From the IMG/VR virus record IMGVR_UViG_3300021959_008125, positions 1 to 64,000 of that record: DNA of 64,000 bases; one strand, written 5' to 3'. A model generated the notes under the pieces. The model was given only the letters and a program-made list of their open reading frames with translations, was not told where the DNA came from and did no database searches. A program made the position numbers and the translations under genes. Position 1 is the stretch's first letter. Every line of letters starts with the position of its first letter. Source of the stretch: a virus. Shown here one piece after another: positions 10,518 to 19,519 of the stretch.

Positions 10518-11531
10518 ATGGCTAATAGATATTTTTATGTAAGATTATCCGGAGGAGGACTACCAGGTACAGATTACTCTGTATTCTACTCAGGTAGCTC
10601 TTACACAAAAACTTTAGCCAAAAGAGAGTCTAATGATGCAGATGCTGATGATTTAACTTACGACGAGTTAACAACAGCTAATAATGGACAAGGTACTCTT
10701 ATATATACACCAGAATTTATAGATTACATTCTTATAGAAGACAATCAAACAGGATTAGGATGCCCTCCAGCAACTAGCGATATTGGTAATGCAATATATA
10801 CATCATTTGATGCTACTTGGGGAACTTCTCAAGACTGTTGTACATCTGGTTCTAATAACATCCCGGTTTGGCACGATGGTTCAGGAAGTATCCCTCCTGC
10901 TAGGAATCCACAAACACATTTTAAAAGTGGACTTCAATACACTCTTCCTAGTCAAATATTTTTAAATCCTAAGATTACTAAACCTCTTCTTAAAAAAGCA
11001 GGGTATCATAGTCTATCATCAACACGTGGTAATACTAATGATGCTTTTATGAAGATTGACCTGAAAGGTATAGTTATAGAATCCGGTAAATGTAATTTTT
11101 GCTATACATACAGAATAACTAACTTCTCTAATATTTCTGGTACTACGATTGGGTATGACTATACAGATTGTGATACAACAAATCCTGCATCAGATACCTT
11201 AGCTCCTGGGCAGACTATCAATGTATGTTCGTTAACTGAACCTGTACTCACAACTAAAAAAGCGTTCGCTAGGGTTGAAAACTTACAGTACTTTTGTGAC
11301 TGTAATCCATATGATTTAAAATATTCTAACGTATCGGCAGGTGATGCTTGTACAGCAACTAACACTACATATTATATAGATGAACAAACTTTTTGCTCTT
11401 CTACTAACATTTATACAAATTCAAATTGTTCTACTTTAGCCTCTGCGGGATACTACTCTGATGGTAATTTTGTTAGGTACTGGGATGGAACAGCATTTAC
11501 AGATCCATGTTATAGTTGCGGTGCATATTAA
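10518..11531 (+). CDS. cysteine-rich putative fibre-tip protein
   Basis: A 337-residue protein, last of the co-oriented adhesin run. It contains many cysteines, for example CCTSG near residue 106, CNFC near 191 and CDCN near 256, and a C-terminal stretch with YYSDGNFVRYWDGTAF followed by CYSCG at the end. The Y-S-D-G ... W-D-G pattern and Cys-ending tail resemble the C-termini of the two genes before it, suggesting a shared module at fibre tips. No signal peptide or membrane segment is visible. Function is inferred only from position and composition. Confidence 0.55.
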   Translation: MANRYFYVRLSGGGLPGTDYSVFYSGSSYTKTLAKRESNDADADDLTYDELTTANNGQGTLIYTPEFIDYILIEDNQTGLGCPPATSDIGNAIYTSFDATWGTSQDCCTSGSNNIPVWHDGSGSIPPARNPQTHFKSGLQYTLPSQIFLNPKITKPLLKKAGYHSLSSTRGNTNDAFMKIDLKGIVIESGKCNFCYTYRITNFSNISGTTIGYDYTDCDTTNPASDTLAPGQTINVCSLTEPVLTTKKAFARVENLQYFCDCNPYDLKYSNVSAGDACTATNTTYYIDEQTFCSSTNIYTNSNCSTLASAGYYSDGNFVRYWDGTAFTDPCYSCGAY

Positions 11532-11545
11532 AATAAAAAATAGTT

Positions 11546-12091
11546 ATGAATAAAATTGAAGAAATACTCAAAGCATGGAATATCAGCTTTAGTCCTAATG
11601 AAGCACAAGCTCAACTTGCAGCAGAAAGATTAACTGTATGTGATCTATGCGAATTTAAAGTAACTAATTTAGGATTAAAAAGATGTAAGGTATGTGGATG
11701 CGCACTAAAGGGTAAAGTTTTCTCCCCGGTAAAAGGAGCATGCCCTAAAGGAAAGTGGGATGATATAGATGATAAATATAATTTTAAAGAAGCTCGTAAG
11801 TTTAATACCGGTGGTTATACTTTAAATTTAGACTGGACTTATGAATGGAAAGAAATTTTACAAGAAATTCCTAGTGTTTCTGAAATATCTTTCATACTTT
11901 TAACTATAGTGGATAATAGAGGGACTATGTTAACTACAAGACGGCTTACTTCTATCCCCGTATTAAACGGTGAAATTACAAAAGCAGTTGTAAAAGTAGA
12001 ATCTAACATTAAACCAGTTACTGCTGTGCTATCAATATACGATAGAAGAAAAAAAGAAGTTACTAGAAAGTACTTAGATATAAAAATTTAA
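11546..12091 (+). CDS. zinc-ribbon protein of unknown function
   Basis: A 181-residue protein. Residues about 32-72 form a zinc-ribbon-like module: CDLCEF, then CKVCGCALKGK, then CPKGKW. This arrangement occurs in small phage proteins often placed near structural or polymerase-associated genes. Residues 85-181 form a separate beta-rich domain of unknown type. It starts 14 bases after the adhesin run and ends 2 bases before the next gene. Zinc binding is likely from the cysteine spacing; the cellular role cannot be stated. Confidence 0.5.
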   Translation: MNKIEEILKAWNISFSPNEAQAQLAAERLTVCDLCEFKVTNLGLKRCKVCGCALKGKVFSPVKGACPKGKWDDIDDKYNFKEARKFNTGGYTLNLDWTYEWKEILQEIPSVSEISFILLTIVDNRGTMLTTRRLTSIPVLNGEITKAVVKVESNIKPVTAVLSIYDRRKKEVTRKYLDIKI

Positions 12092-12093
12092 AA

Positions 12094-12648
12094 ATGGGTT
12101 TTAGTTTAAAAGGAGATTTTGATACAAGTTACGGAAGTGCTACAAATATTTATATTACTATAGGCAGCTTCCACTTTAAAAAATATACAGGTATAGTCTT
12201 TTTTAATTATACTTACTGGATAAACAAAAGCTATGCAGATAAGTACTATATAAAATACGAAGGTCAAGATACAATACCTGAACCTACAGGTAAACTTTCA
12301 GAAAGAATAGTAATTTACCCACAAGATAACAGCCAACCCAGAGACTACATTTTACCTCATGGGTTAGAGTTTTTTCTAGGTGAAGAACAAGAAGTTGAGG
12401 TTCCTAAAATAAATGTAATAGAAAAGAAAGAACAGGTTCCATTTATTACTTTCGATAAAGAAGGTAATGAAATTATATCCTACAGAGAAGAATTAACTAC
12501 TACAGAACAGATTAGTAATGAATCTGTAATAGAAAAAAGAAAAGTTTTAGATCTATCTATGCTTAATAATATTTATTCGTATGGGTATTCTAATATCAAA
12601 AAACATTTATCAAGTGTTTTTAGTGAAGATAGTTTTATAGAAGAATAG
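12094..12648 (+). CDS. hypothetical protein
   Basis: A 184-residue protein of no family I recognise. The N-terminal 70 residues are rich in aromatic beta-type sequence (YITIGSFHFKKYTG). The middle is highly charged, with EEQEVEVPK and VIEKKEQV stretches. The C-terminus looks helical and ends acidic (SFIEE). It sits between the zinc-ribbon protein and the first glycan-cassette gene. Reading frame, spacing (2 bases each side) and codon use match its neighbours, so it is a real gene. Confidence 0.45.
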   Translation: MGFSLKGDFDTSYGSATNIYITIGSFHFKKYTGIVFFNYTYWINKSYADKYYIKYEGQDTIPEPTGKLSERIVIYPQDNSQPRDYILPHGLEFFLGEEQEVEVPKINVIEKKEQVPFITFDKEGNEIISYREELTTTEQISNESVIEKRKVLDLSMLNNIYSYGYSNIKKHLSSVFSEDSFIEE

Positions 12649-12650
12649 TT

Positions 12651-13520
12651 TTGAATACAGTTTGGGTTTTAGAGAATATTAAGGGAAACCTTAATTCAAA
12701 AGATAATTATGCTAATAGTAAGTTAAACATACTACTACTCCTTGCATCAGTTTACTTATGGAAAAAAAACCATAGACAGGATAAATGTATTTTATATGCT
12801 GATGATTTAACTATAGATATACTATTAAAATTAAAAGTTTTAGACTTTTGGGATTCTATACGTCCTATGCCTACAACAAGGAGAATAGATAAAGAAGTAT
12901 TTTGGGCTTCACCTAAATTGGAAGTTTTAGCACAGCTAGACGAACCAGCTATTCTAATGGATAATGATACCCACGTCTACATCCCTTTGAGAGACTTTTT
13001 AAATAAAGATACTCTATATGTAATGCATTACGAGAACGGAGGTGGATATTATCCTAGTAGTGTGGATAAATACGTAAAACAGTTGACTTTTAAAAGAAGG
13101 TGGGAAACTGATTCTGTAAATGTAGGGTTCTTACACTTACCTGATCCAACTTTTACAAAGAAGTATGCAAATCAGAGTCTAGACATTATGGAAGAATTTA
13201 CCAAAATGGGAGTAAAAAACTCTCTTTATCTTATTTTCAGTGAACAGCTTTTACTAAAGACAATGTTAGAAGAAGAAAAAATAAAATATAAACCACTACT
13301 TTCTACTTACTACAACTGTAGAGAATGGGAATGGGGGGATGATCATCAAGAAGGTATATGGACATTTAAAGATTCGGGTGAATTTGTTAAACATTACGGA
13401 CCTTTGAAAAGAGATATAAAAGATAATAAAGGAAATCTAAATTACGAAAGTGAAATATCGCATTTACTTAATTGTATTAGACTCCCACATTTAGATTTAA
13501 GCATAATACCAGGAAGATAA
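12651..13520 (+). CDS. GT-A-like putative glycosyltransferase (DUF6734-like)
   Basis: A 289-residue protein. The frame begins at a TTG two bases after the previous stop; no in-frame ATG lies close enough to keep the conserved-looking N-terminus. Residues 101-110 (ILMDNDTHVY) place an Asp-x-Asp at 104-106 after a hydrophobic strand, as in nucleotide-sugar-binding GT-A folds. The overall shape resembles DUF6734, a glycosyltransferase-like family. It is the first gene of the glycan cassette and abuts a methyltransferase with a one-base overlap. Donor and acceptor are unknown. Confidence 0.5.
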   Translation: MNTVWVLENIKGNLNSKDNYANSKLNILLLLASVYLWKKNHRQDKCILYADDLTIDILLKLKVLDFWDSIRPMPTTRRIDKEVFWASPKLEVLAQLDEPAILMDNDTHVYIPLRDFLNKDTLYVMHYENGGGYYPSSVDKYVKQLTFKRRWETDSVNVGFLHLPDPTFTKKYANQSLDIMEEFTKMGVKNSLYLIFSEQLLLKTMLEEEKIKYKPLLSTYYNCREWEWGDDHQEGIWTFKDSGEFVKHYGPLKRDIKDNKGNLNYESEISHLLNCIRLPHLDLSIIPGR

Positions 13521-14281
13521 TGGGATTATTAGATAAAGAATTTATTAGACAATTTTTAACCAACAACCCTGAAAAAGTTAAAGATGCTGACGGTAAGATA
13601 AATACAGTTTTTAAATCCGTACCTTATAGATGGACTCACGGAGCTACCGACTTTCATTTAGGGGATGGGCTACTTATGTACGCTATTATACAGTTGATGA
13701 GGTATAAGAGTCTAGTATGTTTAGGATCCGGTGGAGGATTTATTCCTCGTATAATGACACAAGCAAGACTTGATCTACACGATCAAGAAATCTTTTCTGG
13801 TGATAAAGACTATAATCACGGTGATATAGGTGTAACATACCTTGTCGATGCAGCTAACGGTGTAGGAGGTAATATAGATTATTTAGAAAAAGATTCTTTC
13901 TTTAGATACCAATTTGCACCAAGATTCATAAAAGAAACAACTGAAAAAGCTTTCTACGATTTTTTCGTAAAACAAGATATTAAGATTGACTTTCTACATA
14001 TAGATGCAGGACATTCTTACGAAGACGTTAAAAGAGACTTTGAACTATATTCGACACTACTATCAGATTATGGAATGATATCAATTCACGATACTGATAA
14101 AAGATACCAAAAAGAATTTATAGTAACGGAAGATGAAAAAGAATACTTCCAAGAATGGGATGGACCAACAAAATTTATACAAGAAATAGGACCTGAATGG
14201 AAACAGTTTAATTTTTTTAATACCGGTATTCATCCTATGAAACCAGCCTCAACAGGATTAACATTATTACAGCGTGCCTAA
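13520..14281 (+). CDS. class I SAM-dependent methyltransferase (Methyltransf_24-like)
   Basis: A 253-residue protein. Residues 66-73 (VCLGSGGG) form the SAM-binding glycine loop after a hydrophobic strand. HIDAGHSYEDV near residue 160 and SIHDTD near 190 match the acid-loop and strand 5 pattern of Methyltransf_24 and cephalosporin-hydroxylase-like sugar methyltransferases. A likely role is O-methylation of a sugar or amino sugar in the glycan made by this cassette. It overlaps the downstream glycosyltransferase by 8 bases. The fold call is good; the substrate is inferred from context only. Confidence 0.65.
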   Translation: MGLLDKEFIRQFLTNNPEKVKDADGKINTVFKSVPYRWTHGATDFHLGDGLLMYAIIQLMRYKSLVCLGSGGGFIPRIMTQARLDLHDQEIFSGDKDYNHGDIGVTYLVDAANGVGGNIDYLEKDSFFRYQFAPRFIKETTEKAFYDFFVKQDIKIDFLHIDAGHSYEDVKRDFELYSTLLSDYGMISIHDTDKRYQKEFIVTEDEKEYFQEWDGPTKFIQEIGPEWKQFNFFNTGIHPMKPASTGLTLLQRA

Positions 14282-15104
14282 TTTAGTAACAGTAGTCGGA
14301 GAAAATACGCACATCTTACCTCATATGTTAAAGCATTATGAAGATAAGGTTGATAAGATGTTTGTTGTAGTGTATCGTCAAAAAGATGATGATAAGATAT
14401 TAGAACAAGTTGAAGAGTTAGGTATTACTCCTTTTTGGGTAGTAACAGAACCTAAATATAAGTGGGATAGAGTTACAGATATCTACAATACTATAAAACT
14501 TAGACATCCAAATGAATGGTGGATAGTATCGGACGATGATGAACTTCAATTATATCCGTATGATATAGAAGATATTATAAAGCACTGTGAAAATAAAGGT
14601 TATGACTTTGTAACAGGTGGGTTCTTAGATAGAATAGGCCCTAATGGTACTTTCCCGGAAGTTACTAGAGAGACGGATTTACACAAAGCCTTCCCTTACG
14701 GAGGATTTTTTAGATATCCGATGTCTGGTGCTTGCCCAAATAAAGTGACTTTAATGAAAGGTTATCAATCTATTACTTCTGGACAGCATTATGCTAAATT
14801 TACTGATGGGACTAATAGCTGGGGTACTTCACATCCTAAAAGAATGCCTGTACAAGACTGCTTTACACAAGTACACCACTTTAAATGGGATTCAACTTGT
14901 GTGGATAGAATCAAAAAAGTAGCAGATGTAAAAAAGAAATACGCCTACTCAGAGGAATATGAAAAAATGTATCATGCTATCAAAATGTTTGATTTTAAAA
15001 TTGATATCAATAATCCTGAATTTATGTTTGAGAAATTGCAAAATTTTTCTTATATTGAGTATATAAAATGGAATAAATTAACAGATTTAATAATTAAAGT
15101 ATGA
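14274..15104 (+). CDS. family 2-like glycosyltransferase
   Basis: A 276-residue protein starting with GTG inside the previous gene. It follows the Glyco_tranf_2_4 pattern: an N-terminal Rossmann half (VTVVGENTHILPHML), the conserved YNTIKLRHP helix, and WWIVSDDDEL at residues 82-91, where the Asp triplet would bind metal and nucleotide sugar. The remainder holds HHFKWDS, compatible with a catalytic or metal-binding His. It ends overlapping the next small gene by 4 bases. The acceptor may be a sugar chain on fibre proteins or the host envelope. Confidence 0.65.
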   Translation: MPNLVTVVGENTHILPHMLKHYEDKVDKMFVVVYRQKDDDKILEQVEELGITPFWVVTEPKYKWDRVTDIYNTIKLRHPNEWWIVSDDDELQLYPYDIEDIIKHCENKGYDFVTGGFLDRIGPNGTFPEVTRETDLHKAFPYGGFFRYPMSGACPNKVTLMKGYQSITSGQHYAKFTDGTNSWGTSHPKRMPVQDCFTQVHHFKWDSTCVDRIKKVADVKKKYAYSEEYEKMYHAIKMFDFKIDINNPEFMFEKLQNFSYIEYIKWNKLTDLIIKV

Positions 15105-15301
15105 GCAAAGTTAGTGAATCAAAAGTAGATTCGTTATTGTTAGAAGAGCGAAAAGTAGTAGCTCTTGAAAAAATTGCAACAACATTAGATGCCCTTACTG
15201 TTTGGTTTGAAGAAATCGACAAAGATGAGTGGAGTGAAAGACTTCAATGGTATCTTGCTTTATGGAAAGAAAAGTATATTGGTGACGATGTAGATGTATA
15301 A
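15101..15301 (+). CDS. small acidic helical protein, unknown
   Basis: A 66-residue protein whose ATG overlaps the previous stop (ATGA) and whose end overlaps the next gene by 8 bases. It is strongly acidic and helical, with two Trp-containing amphipathic stretches (ALTVWFEEI and LQWYLALWKEKY). The spacing argues for a real, translationally coupled gene. No family recognised. It could be a subunit of the adjacent glycosyltransferases, but nothing shows this directly. Confidence 0.5.
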   Translation: MSKVSESKVDSLLLEERKVVALEKIATTLDALTVWFEEIDKDEWSERLQWYLALWKEKYIGDDVDV

Positions 15302-16706
15302 ACTTGGAGTTATAGTTCCCTACCGTAATAGGGAAAAACAACTACCTGTTTTTATAGATTCAATATCCAAATATCTTCAAGAGCAAGACATACAGTTTGA
15401 GATAATAATTGTCGAGCAAGCTGATGACCTAGACTTTAATAGAGCAAAGCTATTAAATATTGGGTTTTTAAAAGCAGAAAAGCTTGGGTGTGATTATGTC
15501 GTATTTCACGATGTAGACATGATACCTCTACAAGCCGACTATTCTTATTCTAATAAACCTCAACATCTTATCACAGACTTTGATTTACCAGACGGTATTT
15601 CTAGAACTTTATTTGATGAATATTTTGGTGGAGTAACTTTATTTAATACTAAAACATTCAAACGTATTAACGGTTACTCAAATAAGTATTACGGTTGGGG
15701 GTTCGAAGATGATGATCTCTTTCTTAGATGTCAAGAGAATTATGTTAAACTATCAGAGAAAAAATATATTAATAAAACAAAAGACGGATTATCTTTAGAA
15801 TTTAACGGACAGAACAGTTTTGTTACCTGTCCTAATTTTTTTAAACCAGGTAAATCCTATAGTATTTTTCTGACGTTCGAAATTATACCATTCTTATTAG
15901 ACCCAGACAAAGCCTATGATGAGTACAGTATATTTTCTATAGCCGGGTATGATATAGCTCTTAATGTAAATTCTTTTAGAGATATACTATTTCAATTCTG
16001 GAAATCAGATTATAGTTCTATAAGTATAACAAGTAAGGATAAGTATCATCCTTGTTCTCTCAATGTATGTATTGTTATAAATGAAGATTCAAGACCTAAT
16101 AGAGTAGATTTTTATATTAACGGAGAACTACAGGGAGTTAACACTTATGATACATTATTAGATATTTCTTTAAATAAGTACTTCTACTTAGGTGTTGGAG
16201 ATCCAAATAGAGATCTAGTCAATAACTACTTTAAAGGAAATATAGATAGTTTTTGTGTTGTGTCTCAAGCACTAGACTCTAAGCAGATTAAGATAATCTC
16301 GGAAGATAAACATAATAACTACTTTAAACACATTAATCAGAGGTACTTAGAGTGTTACTATGATAGCAAATTTATATCTGATAAAAAGCTTATAGATTTA
16401 AGTAAACATAAAAGACATGGTGTTATTTTTAATTGTAAGCAAATCGAAGTAGCTAGAGACAATGAAGTTTCTATTCCTATTCCAAATAGAAGAAAAGGAC
16501 TATTCAAAGTTTTAGAGCATCAAGAAAACGGATATAAAGACGGGTATTGGGTAAATTGGAACACTAGAGATCACCAGATACAGTACTTTAAACAGTATTT
16601 AGAACAGCGTACCAATTATAGAATAGACGGTTTAACTACTCTAGAATACAAAACAATCTCTGATAGGGATCTAGGTATGTATAGACATTTAAAAGTAGAG
16701 TTATGA
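15294..16706 (+). CDS. GT7-family galactosyltransferase-like enzyme with an inserted LamG domain
   Basis: A 470-residue protein. The N-terminal half is a beta-1,4-galactosyltransferase-type (GT7) domain: VPYRNR (8-13), HDVDMIP with the metal-binding Asp-Val-Asp (73-75), and GWGFEDDDLFLRC (134-146), the GWGxEDDD catalytic motif. The rest of the GT7 fold appears only at residues about 399-470 (GLFKVLEHQ, then IDGLTTLEYK, then YRHLKVEL). In between lies a LamG/concanavalin-like domain (about 165-345) with FYINGELQG and a terminal FKGNIDSF strand. The LamG domain therefore interrupts the GT7 domain. A 465-residue paralogue follows with a 4-base overlap. Likely a sugar transferase with a built-in carbohydrate-binding domain. 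Confidence 0.8.
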   Translation: MYKLGVIVPYRNREKQLPVFIDSISKYLQEQDIQFEIIIVEQADDLDFNRAKLLNIGFLKAEKLGCDYVVFHDVDMIPLQADYSYSNKPQHLITDFDLPDGISRTLFDEYFGGVTLFNTKTFKRINGYSNKYYGWGFEDDDLFLRCQENYVKLSEKKYINKTKDGLSLEFNGQNSFVTCPNFFKPGKSYSIFLTFEIIPFLLDPDKAYDEYSIFSIAGYDIALNVNSFRDILFQFWKSDYSSISITSKDKYHPCSLNVCIVINEDSRPNRVDFYINGELQGVNTYDTLLDISLNKYFYLGVGDPNRDLVNNYFKGNIDSFCVVSQALDSKQIKIISEDKHNNYFKHINQRYLECYYDSKFISDKKLIDLSKHKRHGVIFNCKQIEVARDNEVSIPIPNRRKGLFKVLEHQENGYKDGYWVNWNTRDHQIQYFKQYLEQRTNYRIDGLTTLEYKTISDRDLGMYRHLKVEL

Positions 16707-18100
16707 AATTAGGAGTATGTGTTCCATATAGAAATAGAGCAGCTCATTTAAAAGAGTTTATTCCTAGAGTTGGTAAACATCTTGAGGAACAAGGTATTCA
16801 TTACCATATATACTTTGCTCATCAAGTTGATGATAAACTTTTCAATAGAGGAGCTACTAAAAATATTGCTGCTAAACACGCCTTCGAAGACGGATGTGAC
16901 TACATTGTATGGCATGATATTGATATGATACCAGAAGAAGGCGTAGATTACTCATACCCAGATAAATATCCTATACATCTTGCAACTAGAATATCTCAAA
17001 TGGGATATAGATTAAAGTACCATGAATATTTTGGTGGTGCAGTACTATTCAATAAAGAACACGTAGAAAAAACTAATGGCTACTCAAATGACTATTGGGA
17101 TTGGGGTATGGAAGATGATGATTTATTTTGGAGATGTCATCTTGAAGGATTAACAAATGATACTTACTTACCATATAAAGATAAGGCTAAAGCATATATC
17201 GGTTTTAACGGTAAAGACTCTTGGGCGCAAACTCCTAAGTCTAGAGATTTATTAAAATTTACTTCAAAGACTCATACTATAACAGCACTAGTCAGACCTT
17301 ATCAGCAACCTCAGAAAGTTGATGAGTACCTTATTGGTGGTAAGAATAAAAGATATGTAGAATATCCTATAGTTAGAATGCCCGGTTATGATTACGGTTT
17401 TGCTTTTAATAACTCTAGAGCTTTAACTTTACAGTTTTGGAATAAAGAAAATCAACACAACTACATGTGGTTAAAAAGATACTCAGGACAATGGAGTTAT
17501 ATTACTGCAGTTATAAACCAAGAAACTAAAAAAGCTCATTTTTATTTAAACGGTAGTCAAGTAGATACCAGAGCTGGGCAAGGAAGTCCTTCCCCTCTTA
17601 AGTTTAAAGGAGATCTTAAAAAGTATTTTAACAGTAGTCTATTTCTAGGAACTACGCCTTCTTTACCTGAAGAAGATCCCGGTAAGTACTTTAAAGGAGA
17701 TATAGCAGATGTAGCAGTTTGGGACAGAGCATTATCTGATGAAGAAATTAAAAACTTACATATTGAAAAACCTAACGATAATCTTGTTTATGATTTAAAT
17801 ATTTCGTATCTTAAGATGAAGAACTGTGACCTTAAGACAGAAGTAATTAAGGTACCTAATTCTATTATTCCACATAGAAAGTTAGGTAGGTTTGAATGTC
17901 TACCTCATAAAGATGAAGGATTAGTAAACGGTAAATGGGCAAAAGGAGAAACAACAGCACGTAATGAACGAAGATACGTATTAGAAATGCAAAAAGGTAG
18001 TTGGGATTATAAAAATGACGGTATTAAACAGTTAGAATATAAATTAGTAGATAAGATAAATATTACTCCTAAAGCTACTATGATTAACATAGAACTATGA
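16703..18100 (+). CDS. second GT7/LamG glycosyltransferase, tandem paralogue
   Basis: A 465-residue protein, paralogous to the gene before it. GT7 motifs are VPYRNR (7-12), WHDIDMIP with Asp72-x-Asp74, and DWGMEDDDLFWRC (133-145). The interposed LamG-like domain spans about 165-350 (SWAQTPKSRD, FYLNGSQVD, KGDIADVAVWDRALS, the last typical of LamG C-terminal strands). The GT7 C-terminal part resumes near 390 (KLGRFECLPH, then NDGIKQLEYKL, then TMINIEL). Sequence divergence between the tandem copies suggests different donors or acceptors rather than a recent duplication. It overlaps its neighbours by 4 bases on both sides. Confidence 0.8.
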   Translation: MKLGVCVPYRNRAAHLKEFIPRVGKHLEEQGIHYHIYFAHQVDDKLFNRGATKNIAAKHAFEDGCDYIVWHDIDMIPEEGVDYSYPDKYPIHLATRISQMGYRLKYHEYFGGAVLFNKEHVEKTNGYSNDYWDWGMEDDDLFWRCHLEGLTNDTYLPYKDKAKAYIGFNGKDSWAQTPKSRDLLKFTSKTHTITALVRPYQQPQKVDEYLIGGKNKRYVEYPIVRMPGYDYGFAFNNSRALTLQFWNKENQHNYMWLKRYSGQWSYITAVINQETKKAHFYLNGSQVDTRAGQGSPSPLKFKGDLKKYFNSSLFLGTTPSLPEEDPGKYFKGDIADVAVWDRALSDEEIKNLHIEKPNDNLVYDLNISYLKMKNCDLKTEVIKVPNSIIPHRKLGRFECLPHKDEGLVNGKWAKGETTARNERRYVLEMQKGSWDYKNDGIKQLEYKLVDKINITPKATMINIEL

Positions 18101-19518
18101 AAGAAGATAAAGAAATAAAATTTGATAACCCAGATTACGCTTATACTAAAGGTAAGTTAGATTCGATAAGTTCATGTATGTGTTTAGCTAAATGGACTCA
18201 GTCTACTATACATTTACAGATGGGTAGAACGCATTCATGTCACCACCCTTCTACTCACAAAATACCTCTATCTGAACTGACTAGAAATCCTTCTGCATTA
18301 CATAATACAAGATTTAAAAAGCAGAGAAGAAAAGAAATGATAGATGGAGTAAGACCTAAAGAATGTGATTTCTGCTGGAATGTTGAAGATAATTCACAGC
18401 AATATTCTGATAGAGTTTTTAAATCTAATGAAAGCTGGTCAAGACCTTATTTTGAAGAAATAAAAAATTTAGGTTGGAGAGGAGATTATAATCCTAAGTA
18501 TGTAGAAGTAGCATTCTCTAATGCATGTAACTTTAAATGTTCTTACTGTGGACCTTCTTTTTCTTCTACTTGGGTTCAAGAGGCTAAAAAATTCGGTCCA
18601 TACCCAACTGATGACAGCTTCAATGATTTAGAGTATTTAAAGTCAACCGGTCAAATGCCGATACATCATACAGAACATAACCCTTATGTCGAAGCATTTT
18701 GGAAATGGTGGCCGGATTTATATAGAGATTTACATACTTTTAGAATTACTGGTGGTGAACCTCTTTTATCTAAAGACACATGGAAAATTTTAGATTTTAT
18801 TTTAGAACAAAAAGATCCTAATAATAACCTAAACTTAGCTATTAACTCTAATTTAGGAATACCAGACGACTTAGTAGATAAACTAATAGATAAGATTCAA
18901 AGAATTACCGAAGAAGACAGAGTACGAGAATTTATTATATTTACATCTGTGGAAGCTTGGGGAGAACAAGCTGAATATATTAGAAACGGATTAGAATTTA
19001 ACAGATTTTGGGATAATTTAAATAAAATATTAACTAAATGCCCTAGAGTTACTGTAACAGTAATGTCTACTTTCAATGCATTATCAGTACCTTCTTATAA
19101 AAAACTAGCTCAAGGTATATATGGCCTTAAAAAAGAATACGCTTCCACAGATAGGTACTGGGTATCTGCTGTATTTTTAGATTCTTCTTACTTGAGACAC
19201 CCGTCTCATCAAACATTACAAATATTAGAAGATAAATGGCACCCAGTGTTATTAGATACCTGTCAGTACATAGACTTTTTAGGGATACCTAAATTCGATA
19301 ATAGGCTAGTAGGATTCTCAGATGTTGAAGTTCAAAAAATTAAACGTTCTTATGATTGGATGATATCTAAATTTAAAGATCCTGAAAAAATTATGAAACA
19401 GAGATCTAATTTTGGTAGATATTTTAGAGCGCATGATGAAAGGAGAGGAACAGATTTTTGTAAAACATTCCCTGAACTTGCTGATTTTTATAATCAATGT
19501 CTAACTATAAGATATTAA
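18097..19518 (+). CDS. radical SAM protein (twitch-domain type)
   Basis: A 473-residue protein with CNFKCSYC at about residues 144-151, the CxxxCxxC motif for the [4Fe-4S]-SAM cluster, followed by TGGEPLLS near 222, the conserved GGEP loop. An N-terminal Cys-rich section (SSCMCLAK, CDFCWNVED) resembles the entry region of twitch-domain radical SAM proteins found in marine T4-like phages. The substrate is unknown. Its place within glycan genes suggests modification of a sugar or of a fibre protein. It overlaps the upstream gene by 4 bases and ends 1 base before the next. Confidence 0.7.
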   Translation: MKEDKEIKFDNPDYAYTKGKLDSISSCMCLAKWTQSTIHLQMGRTHSCHHPSTHKIPLSELTRNPSALHNTRFKKQRRKEMIDGVRPKECDFCWNVEDNSQQYSDRVFKSNESWSRPYFEEIKNLGWRGDYNPKYVEVAFSNACNFKCSYCGPSFSSTWVQEAKKFGPYPTDDSFNDLEYLKSTGQMPIHHTEHNPYVEAFWKWWPDLYRDLHTFRITGGEPLLSKDTWKILDFILEQKDPNNNLNLAINSNLGIPDDLVDKLIDKIQRITEEDRVREFIIFTSVEAWGEQAEYIRNGLEFNRFWDNLNKILTKCPRVTVTVMSTFNALSVPSYKKLAQGIYGLKKEYASTDRYWVSAVFLDSSYLRHPSHQTLQILEDKWHPVLLDTCQYIDFLGIPKFDNRLVGFSDVEVQKIKRSYDWMISKFKDPEKIMKQRSNFGRYFRAHDERRGTDFCKTFPELADFYNQCLTIRY

Positions 19519-19519
19519 T

